Origin: Ilyonectria destructans
Lineage: Eukaryota; Ascomycota; Sordariomycetes; Hypocreales; Nectriaceae
Direction of reading: 5' to 3'
NCBI GenBank assembly: GCA_020740775.1
Contig: JAHEWK010000029.1
Coordinates: forward strand, 410,232-474,231
Length of the DNA: 64,000 bases
How positions within the stretch are numbered: position 1 is the stretch's first letter; the number at the start of each line of letters is the position of its first letter. The notes below the pieces were generated by a model that worked only from the letters and a program-made list of their open reading frames with translations, did not search any database and had not been told where the DNA came from. Positions 54,608 through 63,363 of this stretch are shown one piece after another. A program made the position numbers and the translations under genes.

Positions 54608-55873
54608 TTATGCCATGGTACTTTTCAACAACCACTGAATCCCTTCCACGGTATCGTTTGTCCTTTTCTCGACATGCTTGGTCAATTGAGGGAAGAATTC
54701 CCAAAAATGATGGGGCAGCCCTGGATAGAGATCCAGTCGCGTAGCAATGCCATTTTCTTGCCCGAGTATACGCTCGTAGATGAGACTTTCGTCACGTAGA
54801 CCATCAAGCCCGCAGACTTGCAAATAAGTTGGAGGAATTCCAGTGTGACCCGACGGATGAAGAGCGGGCACTGAGAGCGGCGAGGTTTTATCTGGCTTAT
54901 AAGCAGCTGCGGATGGCGGGACTCGGGTCAGCTATGCCTAGAATGAGTACAGGGGGTCGTAGATTGTCTCACCCAGGAGTAACTGAGTCAACTCTTCTGA
55001 AGGTATAGTTACGTTTTTGTTCTGCTCATGACTGACGTAGTCGTCTTTGTACTTTTCTGGGACCAGAGGGGGTGGAATAAGAGGTGCAACACTGAGAAAC
55101 TGTCCGGTCACCTTGATGGGAGACCCGAGATCGCGGTTCAGATACACAACAGCATTAGCAATACTCGCCCCGGCAGAAGCGCCGCCAATAACAAGGCCTG
55201 CCGACGGGGATGCAGATGGGTGAACTTGACTCGGATTCTCGGCAATCTACAAATAGAAGAGCTGTCAGCGGTATTGCTCAGTGACAGATGAGCCACCATC
55301 CACCGGGGAGCCCTCTGGATGCGCCATCATAAAGTTGTTACATACCCAATATAAGGCATCAAGTCCGTCATGAATAGCCTGAGGGAAAGGGTGCTCTGGA
55401 GCAAGACGGTATTCGAGGCTGACAACGATAACACCAGCCTTGGAGGTCAAGACCCTGTTGGACTCCAAATCGTCATGACGCGTGCCGAGGCAGAATCCGC
55501 CTCCGTGGAAAAAGAGAAGCATCGGTGATTCATCTGTTGGGGTGTACTTCGAGGGAGCATAGATGTAGGCGAGGATGCTGCTGCCGTCGCGAACAGGTAT
55601 TTCGATGTCTCGCTCCGTCAAGTTTGGAGGAGGGCCTCCTAGTGCCTCGCGTGCCTTGGCTTTGAGCCCGTTTGTTAGACTTCGAAGCGTTGGTATGTCG
55701 ACATTGCTGGGCAGCGGCGGAGGGCCTGCGTTTTTCGCGATCTGCAGTTTCGAAGGGTACGTTAGTTGTCATGTTGACTCATGGTGACCATGGGCCAGTC
55801 GGGGATGGGCGCATGCCTGCTCAAAGTCGGGATCAGGCCGAGCACTCGCAAGGATTTCAGATCTGGGTGCCAT
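54608..55873 (-). CDS. Alpha/beta hydrolase, HSL family (Abhydrolase_3)
   Basis: Four exons (55873-55817, 55741-55346, 55246-54973, 54906-54608) give 341 residues. The first intron (55742-55816) has a GC donor (CAG|GCATGC); the others are GT-AG. Hormone-sensitive-lipase features are clear: oxyanion-hole HGGGF (about residue 98), nucleophile elbow GGASAGA (S about 175), the acid in GLDGLRDE (about 281) and the catalytic histidine in GLPHHFWEFF (about 309). EYRLAPEHPFP is also diagnostic. No signal peptide, so probably cytosolic. It hydrolyses esters or lactones; next to two flavin monooxygenases, hydrolysis of a lactone or ester made by oxygenation is a sensible role, but this is inference. 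The gene appears intact. Confidence 0.88.
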
Positions 55874-56473
55874 GCTTGATATGTTGCGAGTACGAGGAAT
55901 GCGTTGCTCAATGAGTTGCTGAATCGGGGTTGAGGTTATCTCGGTAGCTCAAGAAGTAGTTCTGACCAAGTCACAAGGGCCGGCCTAACCTTCAACATTA
56001 GCTTGATGGTTTAAATAAGAAGACTAAGTTGCCCAGCTACGTAAACTCCGAGCTTCAAGTGGCATTATTTCAACTTCACATGTCAGAAAGAGGCTACGCC
56101 CCGCGACCGGCGACTCGGGGGCACGGTCACCGGGGTTGGCCGTGTTCGGGCGTTCGCCGACCAACCGACACCTTGCTTGGACCGGCTCGGCATACCGGGT
56201 TCGTCTCGGGGAACGGGCCGGGCAAAACGCGGCATGTTTCTTCCGCCGTCCGAGACTGTCTAACATGACCTCGTTTATTGATTTTTCTTCGTTCTGAGAG
56301 GCCCGGCTATCATGCTCCGGCCCATAGCTCCCACTTCGTCGGCAGTACCTTCGGCAGTCCCTTTCGGCAATCCCTTTCGGCAGACATGACCAACATTCCT
56401 TTAGTTCGTCTGAGTGCTATGTCGTGTTTGAATGGGACAACGTCTGCAAGCGGCCCCGGTTACTAACTTTCAT
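55874..56473. other. Intergenic, GC-rich, no gene recognised
   Basis: 56040-56260 is GC-rich without coding signals. 56345-56385 has three near-copies of TTTCGGCAGTCCC. It separates the cluster from the hAT locus. Confidence 0.45.
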
Positions 56474-56840
56474 TTACATTCTGCTTCTGCTGCTGCCTCT
56501 GACTGTCTCTTGATCACTTGCAGTGTCTTGTGATATGAGCAGCAAGCCAAGGCGGTGTAGAGCCTCTATCTGCCGTCGCTTAACGCCTTTGAAATGGAGA
56601 TATACACTCAGCTGCAGCTGAAATCCAGAAGACTCATTCCGCCGCTGTGATCTACACATCACCGCCAAAATGTTGACCAGAACCCCGTCGACTTGTGGTG
56701 GTAGATTGTCGTAGCCTCCTCGGACTTGGCTGTGAGGCTGTATCACACCACGGAGTGTCCGCAGGAGCAAGGGGCATGTTTTCTCTGCAGTCTCGATGAG
56801 TTTGCGCATGTCCAGTCGCTCGAACCCGCCATCTTCAGCC
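56474..56840 (-). pseudogene. Host gene of the hAT insertion, 3' fragment
   Basis: The minus-strand frame reads AEDGGFERLDMRKLIETAEK, then PLLLRTLRGVIQ and LQLQLSVYLHFKGVKRRQIE with ALHRLGLLLISQDT, ending at TGA 56474. Fungal proteins with DUF6589-like regions have a comparable LxLYLHSQGVKRRxIExLxxLG block, so this is probably the interior of such a protein. The gene stops well short of family length, and the hAT element at 56849 cuts its upstream side. Confidence 0.5.
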
Positions 56841-56848
56841 CAGCGCTG
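56841..56848. repeat. Left target-site duplication of the hAT element
   Basis: CAGCGCTG here is repeated exactly at 59942-59949 on the other side of the element; 8 bp is the hAT-typical length. Confidence 0.9.
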
Positions 56849-59800
56849 CCCTCAAATCAAACAAATCAAATCCGGAGTCACATTTGAGATATTTGACAGC
56901 CCTCAACGCTGGATTTGTTGTTTGAAATATTTATTCAAATATTTCAAATGTTTCAAATCTTATGTACCATCTATGCTCCCCACACTGCTCTTTCCAATCT
57001 CCCACTGTACCTCATCTCCCCCACCTGCTGTCACCCCCAGCTTTACCGCGCCATGCCTGACCCAGTTCTTAAGGCATTGCAACTTCTCCAATGTTTCCGT
57101 CGTCATTGAAAGCCTTTGCGACGTCAACGTTAACTTGGCTAGGCTAAAGGACCTCTCGCAATCAGTTGCCATCGCCGGTATCGCGAGTATATCCAGAGCC
57201 AACTGGCTGACCATCGGGAATTGCCCCTGGTGAGACATCCACCACTCGATTGGATTCTCAGTCTCCTGCGGCTCTAACCGCAGATACCGTTCAAGCTCAC
57301 TTCCCATCGCCGTAGTCTTCGCTGTCCTGCTCTTCACCCACTGCTTGAACGCACTGTCTACCGGCGTTTTCTGCGGCACACTTGAAAACGCCGTAGTCTC
57401 CACAATCACCCTTCGCTGCTCATCCACCAGCCCGTTGCAGCGGTACCAGCGGTCTAGGTAGTCAGAGAGTCCGATCTTGGCATCTCTCACCCACACAAGC
57501 TGGTCTTCCGACGCCCAATTCACCTCCAAATAGCTCATGCCGAGTGATGGATGGAGGATGATAGATGCGGCGAACAACGGCGACTCCCCAAGCTTGGTGT
57601 AGTACTCGTTGAGTTTCTGCCAGGCGGTGACGATAGAGAGTCTCAGATAGCGTCGGTGATCCTTTCCCATATCGTCAACTCCCGATGACCCCGATGGTTT
57701 GCCTGATCCATCATCACATTGTCCCGACCCACGACCTAGCAACGGGCTTTCCATTGACTTTCGCGGATGTATGTCCACCTCGCAATCCCTAAACCTAGCA
57801 GGAAGCTGCCGGTTTCGGTCAGGTCGCCCTCGGACTAGCTCGACCTGCGAGCTGGTATTCTCTCCCGCCGCCTCCTCTGGGACAGCATGATAGAACAGCT
57901 TCCGATCCTCTAGGTGTTCCAGCAGGTATTCCATGCCTGTCATCACCTCCCAAAGCCGTCCATTACCTCCCTCGCTGCCCCAGCCCTGCGTTCTCATAGT
58001 TTGCAGGTAGAATGGCTCAAGAATATGCTTGACTTCTGCCAAAAGTCTCCAGTCATCCCCCTTCAATACGTCGGCCTCGGGTAGCCATTTCTCCACCTCT
58101 GGATGGACCAAGAACGCCCTAATGTCTCCCTGCTTGACGAGCGCTCGAGAGATCATGAGGTAAGTGGAGTTCCATCTTGTGTCGTTGTTCATGACGACCT
58201 CTAGCTCCGCCGTTGACTCACTCGCCAGCAGATATCCTTGTGCTTCATCGTTCTCGCGTGAGATCCTCTTGAAGAGCTCACACCTCTGAGGGGACGACCT
58301 GATGAACTTGACAACATTGTGGAGCTTTCCCACCGGCCCTTTCTTTCTCCAATGCCGTAGGTCATCCTCGTGCCGGCCAAGAAGGTCAAAGACCTGCGAT
58401 TCGGCCTCGAAAGCCTCGAAATCTTCGCCATAGAGGAAGGCACGAGCCACCAGGTTCAAGATATGCCCATAGCAGCGCATACGTCTGGCCCGAATATCCG
58501 CCGGGCCCATCTCTGCGTCGAGATCTCCGTAGAAGTTCAGAAGACAGCTGTCGTTCGAAGATGCGTTGTCCGAGATCACTGTTCCAACTCGATCCTCTAT
58601 CTTCCATTCACGCACAACTTGCCCAAGCGTCACCGCGAGATTTCCCCCGCTGTGACACCCAGGCTGGCGTCGGAGTGCCAGTAGGCGCGACTGGTGCTTG
58701 CCCTGGCGGTCAAGAAAATGAGCCGTGACTGCCATAACAGCGTGCCGATTAGGCGACGTCCACAGATCGAACCCCAGGTGGATTTTGCTAAGGGCATCTG
58801 ACAGCTCTTGCTCGACCTTATCCTTCTTGGTCTTGTACATGTCGTCCAACAGACGGCTCATCGATTGTCGACTCCATGATACCTGGTCAGATAGATGAGG
58901 GTCAAGTTGCCAGGCGAGCTGCTGAAAGAACGTATCGGTAAAGAAAGAAAAGGGAACATTGGCGTTGATCAGAAGTCCCAGGCTCAGTTCTCGGATAATC
59001 TTGACTCTAGCGCGCGGCACGGCGCTGTACTGCAAGCGCCTTCGCTTGGGCCGTTCAGATTCATCGGTGGACGGGTCTGTGTCGGCGCCTTGACTGCTCT
59101 CGAAGATCCTGTGGGATCTACATTGGTCAATAATGGTCAAGCTCGCGACGTCACATTCACATACTTGCGGAGGTGGTCAGCTGCCGAACTCGTAGCAGCA
59201 GCGGCGAAGAACTCAGGCTGGCCCTTCGCGTCACACAAACGACAGGCCCAGTAAGGACTCAACGGACTGTCGTTAGTGTCAATCTCAACGAGAAAAAAAC
59301 CATGACGCTTGATCCAGCTCTTTCGGCCCTTCGAGCCTTTCCGGGACAAGGACTCTTCCAAAACATATCGTTTGTTCCTCCATACTGCTAGCGGAAGATC
59401 TGCGACAGTAGGGTGGTCCGGTAAAGCCACCTGCGTCGTCAGCTCGAATTGGCTCGCCAGATTTCTCGGTGGTCGGAGGAGAGCAAAGGCAGAGGGTGGA
59501 GAAGGAAGCATGATGTCGTTGGATTCCATCGGGCTATGCGTCGATCGGTAAGGACTGGCACGCGTCAGGGAGAGGTAAACAGACTGGCACCGACGCGGTT
59601 TAATGTTGTGGGGGCGAGGGATAGGAAAGTTAAGAAGCTACCTTCTCTTGAGCCAGTTTGAAGGCCCTGCTGGGGGTAGCTCACTAATGGAGGATCTGAG
59701 AAATTACTCTGATTGGCCAGATCCGTTCACCAGACCCTGGCATCAGTCAGGTTCCGGGTAAGCTGCAAAGAAAGACGCGCTCATCAGCCTGGCAGATTCG

Positions 59801-59941
59801 ACCACCCGCCATATATCACGTATCAAATATATCAAATGTTATTTCAAATCCAGTGTTTTGGATTTGTTTGATTTGAAATAAGATTTTGCTATATTTGATT
59901 GATTTGTTTGACAGTTTGTTTGATTGCATTTGATCTGTGGG
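56849..59941 (-). mobile_element. Apparently intact hAT transposon, 3093 bp
   Basis: An 8-bp duplication CAGCGCTG flanks the element. The ends are imperfect inverted repeats: left CCCTCAAATCAAA, right (reverse complement) CCCACAGATCAAA, 11 of 13 matching. Subterminal AAATCAAACAAATC motifs repeat at both ends, as hAT transposases require. The encoded 840-residue transposase is complete. The element lies inside another gene, whose two parts flank it. Confidence 0.92.
56960..59529 (-). CDS. hAT transposase with BED zinc finger, complete
   Basis: Two exons (59529-59165 and 59117-56960) join across a 47-nt intron (donor GTATGT) to give 840 residues with no frame breaks. Exon 1 carries a BED-type finger: WIKRHGFFLVEIDT, YWACRLCDAKG (Cys pair) and SAADHLRK (His). 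Exon 2 has the hAT catalytic core: FDLWTSPNRHAVMAVTAHF (first D), GTVISDNASSNDSCLLNF (second D), RMRCYGHILNLVARAFLYG, NNDTRWNSTYLMISRAL and an insertion domain. The C-terminal dimerisation block AIPAMATDCERSFSLAKLTL (catalytic E) and LEKLQCLKNWVR closes it. It binds the terminal motifs of the element and cuts and pastes it. Intact coding, TIRs and target duplication together suggest recent or current activity. Confidence 0.92.
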
Positions 59942-59949
59942 CAGCGCTG

Positions 59950-60388
59950 CTTCAGCCTCTTGTGACCTGTGGAAGGGTTTGAACCTGGCCAGGCTCGCAA
60001 CTTCCTTCCCCAGCTCTATGGCACCGATATCTAAATATTCAATTAAATGTCCTCGAGATTCCGCTGTACCTGGACCCCCAGAGCGTCCTATGCATGCGTC
60101 CAGAACAGCCAAATCTTGATATGCGACTCTGGCAAACGCTGTCTTCCTCCGCGTATTCGCTTGACCCTCAGAGGTGCATAGAGTATGAACGAAGTCGCCA
60201 ATAGACCAGTTCATTTCGTCAACAATATATCGCCAGACCAGGTTAAGCTTCTCTGTGCCATTTCGCCGCTCCCTTCCTATACCGGTGTCGGTATTCGCCT
60301 GGAGCTCTGGTGAAGGTGACGGCGTGTTGAAGGCTGACAGGTCGCTCATAGAACGGATGGACGAAAGAGGTGATGTAGATGTTTCCAT
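59950..60388 (-). pseudogene. Host gene of the hAT insertion, 5' fragment
   Basis: The ATG at 60388 begins METSTSPLSSIRSMSDLSAF. The frame continues through LNLVWRYIVDEMNWSIGDFV and HTLCTSEGQANTRRKTAFAR and is cut at EAEAAL by the hAT element; beyond that it runs into transposon end sequence. The opening (a tryptophan-rich D-W-S-x-G-D-F block) resembles the N-terminus of fungal DUF6589-containing proteins, whose role is unknown. Joining the two fragments at one target copy leaves them one base out of frame, so the host gene was already damaged or has an unrecognised splice site. Confidence 0.5.
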
Positions 60389-60999
60389 TGTACGTCTCGG
60401 CTTAGTTGAATTGTATAGGGACGCTGTTGTTACGTTGTATTATATGCTGCACACAGTGTGGAGAGCTTATTAGGAAGTTGGGGGATGGCCCACCAAATCG
60501 TGTCAAAAATGCCCCGGAACTGAAAGCGAAGCGAGAGGTGAAGGGGACTACTACCCCGGGAACCGACAGGGGTTGTCCGACTTGCAAATCTGACGCCAAG
60601 CCTTCCCGATTAGGGTTTACTGTAACGTGATCTCGGGTGATTTCGAAGCACGTGTTCGATTCGGATAAAATTTGTTCCTGCCACCCTTGCTTTGTTTTCG
60701 CCACTCCCCTCCCGTCACCTCGAGGTTTCTTACCATTGCAAAACAATCAAAATTGGCAAGTCTTGCCGCTATCTCCGCCCTTGTACTCCGTAAGCGACGT
60801 GATGTAATCGCTTCTGACTTCCATCTATATCGCTAGATTCGGTCACCTGGTCAATGTCCACATACACCAGACATCTCAATAATAAATAAATACATAATTT
60901 TGGCATATTGTTATGTATTGTTAACTGTGTCCTCATATTGATATTTATTGTTAAGCTTATCAATAATTATTAATATAATCATGAAGGGTCGGGAATGTC
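60389..60999. other. Intergenic, no gene recognised
   Basis: AT-rich from about 60870. No supported coding region. Confidence 0.45.
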
Positions 61000-61227
61000 G
61001 TCGCCGCCTCCAGCAACATCCATCATCTTGCCATCTACTGCGACGCAGATATTGCGGATCGAGTCATGCTTCACTCAGCTGCTCAGGCATTACGGCTTCT
61101 AGATAGTCTTGGGATAGTCTCAACCGAAAGTCGTTCTCTGTCCCAAGAAATTGTACGCCTTGCGCAAAGGAATACCCAATCCGGATTGCCTGACATCGCA
61201 GGTAGTTATTGTGAAACGTCTCAGTAA
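61000..61227 (+). pseudogene. Possible transcription-factor C-terminal fragment
   Basis: An open frame reads HHLAIYCDADIADRVMLHSA, then ALRLLDSLGIVSTESRSLSQ and EIVRLAQRNTQ, stopping at TAA 61225-61227. The helical pattern is like the end of fungal Zn2Cys6 regulators, but no diagnostic domain is present. It is bounded by AT-rich sequence and an LTR. Low confidence. Confidence 0.35.
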
Positions 61228-61265
61228 CGGCACTGGAAAATAGCGGGGGCCATATTATTAATTAT

Positions 61266-61448
61266 TGTTGGATTACGACCCTGTATTACGAAACCTCTGA
61301 TAGATTGATATCCTGACCTTAGTCAGAAGGGGGGTCTGATAACCCCTCTTCCAGCCGGTCCGGATGACCGGCACAAGCAATCATCAACATCATCATCACT
61401 GCTTTGAACACTATCCATTTGATCAAATTGACCGTAACGGATCCAACA
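61266..61448 (+). mobile_element. Copia-type solo LTR, 183 bp, with ATTAT target duplication
   Basis: It starts TGTTGGATTACGACC and ends GGATCCAACA, with TGTTGG/CCAACA inverted ends. ATTAT is present on both sides (61261-61265 and 61449-61453). It is closely similar to the LTR at 61505-61983 once the SINE-like insertion there is removed. No internal sequence remains, so it arose by LTR-LTR recombination. Confidence 0.9.
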
Positions 61449-61504
61449 ATTATTAATAATATATATTTATTGGCACCGTCTATATTGATATCGATATGGA
61501 TAAG

Positions 61505-61983
61505 TGTTGGATTGAGACCCTGTATTACGAAACCTCTGATAGACTGATATCCTGACCTTAGTCAGAGGGGGTGTCAGAAAACCCCTCTCTGACCGGCCGG
61601 GCCCAACGTGGACCAGAAGCCTCAGGCACACTAACTATTCAGATTGAATCCTACTAACATCATACAGTCTCATTTTGGCAGACCGTGCTTCAGCTGCTGA
61701 GGATAGGATGCTGAACACTTGGAGAAATTGGCCTTCAAGCAGGCCTGTCACTGCATATACATCAGATTGGAACAGTCAGTAAAGTGAAATTGTGGGGCTT
61801 CGGGTGATTATGGAAGAACCGTACGAAACGAAAATAGCTTAGCGCAAAGGCCCTCTGGGGTGTGTCCCCCCGGGCGAAATAAAATCCATCCATCCATCCA
61901 ACGGGGCCCAAGAAAGAATCAAGATCATCATCACTGCTTTGAACACTATCCATTTGATCAAATTGACCGTAACGGATCCGACA
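61505..61983 (+). mobile_element. 5' LTR of a copia retrotransposon (extends past the window)
   Basis: It starts TGTTGGATTGAGACCC and ends GGATCCGACA, and matches the solo LTR at 61266 except for a 297-bp insertion plus its 8-bp duplication. Gag begins about 100 bp downstream. The 3' LTR would lie beyond 64000. Confidence 0.88.
61607..61903 (+). mobile_element. SINE-like retroposon, 297 bp, inside the LTR
   Basis: GGGCCCAA flanks both sides (61599-61606 and 61904-61911), an 8-bp target duplication. The 3' end is AAATAAAATCC plus (ATCC)n. TGGACCAGAAG at 61609 and AGATTGAATCC at 61641 are acceptable matches to pol III A and B boxes at a tRNA-like spacing of about 32 bp. The element has no coding capacity. 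The solo LTR lacks this insertion, which proves the boundaries. Confidence 0.8.
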
Positions 61984-62084
61984 ATTAAGAGTCTCATTTG
62001 CTTGAACAAGCTATCTGCGCTGAGATCCGTACGGCTTTTATTCCCTATTTTAGATCAATTTTACCCCATCTTACGAACATCGCA

Positions 62085-63344
62085 ATGTCCGACAGAATTG
62101 ACGCACCTGCCGTCCTAAGGATCTATCTCAGGACCTTTGAAGATTGGGCAGATTGGGACAGAGCCTTCCGGACCAAGGCAAATTCAGCAAAAATCTGGCA
62201 TCTGATCAACCCGGATCGGGATGATCAGCCCTATGAAGAGCCGGTCAGACCGACCTTCAGCACCTATTTCCGAAGAATCCCTCCACAGCGGATCGAGCCC
62301 GACCTGCCCCGACAGACCCGTCAGTCTGACAGTCAGGGGTCTCAGACGGCCACCCCGACTTACACCCTCGAGACGATCGATCCGACCGTACGGGCCCAGT
62401 CTATCACGGAATTGACTGCTGAAGACAGGGCTGCCTATCAGTCTGATCGTAAGGACTACGAACAAGACTATAGACAGTTCGAGCAGCAACACCGTTGGAT
62501 TGATAAGATCAAGAATTGGGTTATGGAGTCGGTAGCTAAGTCCTTGGTGGCCAGCTCCTGCGATCCTGAACAGGATCTAAGGCAGTGGTATTCCAACCTT
62601 AGGGATAGCGTTGGGGCCTCAACAAGTGAGCAGCAAAACGAGGCCCTAGCCAAATATCAGAAGATCCTATCTGCTGTGCCCAAGGCTTCCAAGGACTTCC
62701 CGAACTGGCTTACGGAATGGGAGCAGGCTACACATCAAGCCCAGACCCGAGGGATCGGAGGCCTAGACAACCCGAATGTATGGTTCAATAACCTATGTCA
62801 GGCTATCGAGCCAGTCCTGTCAAACTGGGTCTCGAATTTTCAAGGGATTTATCAAGACAAGCTTGAAGACAAGACCCTAGCGATCCGAACCGTCGCCAAG
62901 AACCTACGCACAGAGGTCAGCCGGCGCGGCTTACAACAGCCGGCTAGGAACCCACCAGCTCGACATAAGAGAGATGGAGCGTTTGGCCCGACCTTCGATG
63001 AGGGCCTGGATCAGGGTCAGGATCCTGATAAGGAAGGTCAGCCTGCCGGGCCCTCTCAGGCAAGGCAGGATAAGAAGCGCAAGTCCGATCAGGCAGGCCC
63101 CTCGACCAAGAAGAACAAATCCAAGGATAACCGGGATCAAGATGATATCCCTAGCTGCGAGGCCTGTGGAGGCCCTTGGCATACATGGGTAAAATGCCAC
63201 TATGTCTTCCCCTCCAAGGCCCCAGCTACCTTCAGGCCCCGGGCCCTAACTCAAGATGCTGTCAAATACCGACTTTCCCTGCCCGAGTGGAAGGATAAGC
63301 TCAAGGCCCTAAAGGAAGCCGCCGGACCGGCTAGGTCGGATTGA
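62085..63344 (+). CDS. Copia Gag polyprotein
   Basis: The ATG at 62085 (MSDRIDAPAVLRIYL) gives 419 residues. The N-terminal two thirds are helical, with the tryptophan-rich start of copia Gag (FEDWADWDRAFRTKA) that forms the particle shell. The C-terminal third is basic (KKRKSDQAGPSTKKNKSKD), followed by a zinc knuckle, CEACGGPWHTWVKC, with exact C-x2-C-x4-H-x4-C spacing for RNA binding. The frame ends at TGA 63342-63344 and continues in the same phase into protease. The gene is intact. An in-frame TTG/CTG extension to 61998 is unlikely to be used. Confidence 0.88.
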   Translation: MSDRIDAPAVLRIYLRTFEDWADWDRAFRTKANSAKIWHLINPDRDDQPYEEPVRPTFSTYFRRIPPQRIEPDLPRQTRQSDSQGSQTATPTYTLETIDPTVRAQSITELTAEDRAAYQSDRKDYEQDYRQFEQQHRWIDKIKNWVMESVAKSLVASSCDPEQDLRQWYSNLRDSVGASTSEQQNEALAKYQKILSAVPKASKDFPNWLTEWEQATHQAQTRGIGGLDNPNVWFNNLCQAIEPVLSNWVSNFQGIYQDKLEDKTLAIRTVAKNLRTEVSRRGLQQPARNPPARHKRDGAFGPTFDEGLDQGQDPDKEGQPAGPSQARQDKKRKSDQAGPSTKKNKSKDNRDQDDIPSCEACGGPWHTWVKCHYVFPSKAPATFRPRALTQDAVKYRLSLPEWKDKLKALKEAAGPARSD

Positions 63345-63363
63345 CTAGGCCGGAAAGTCGGCC
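63342..63363 (+). promoter_or_regulatory. Probable stop-codon readthrough site between gag and pol
   Basis: The stop is TGA followed directly by CTA G, the best-known leaky context (UGA CUA G) in fungi and animals. Three nucleotides after it, GGCCG (63348-63352) and CGGCC (63359-63363) form a hairpin with a 6-nt loop. Pol lies in the same frame with no ATG close to its start. Confidence 0.6.
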
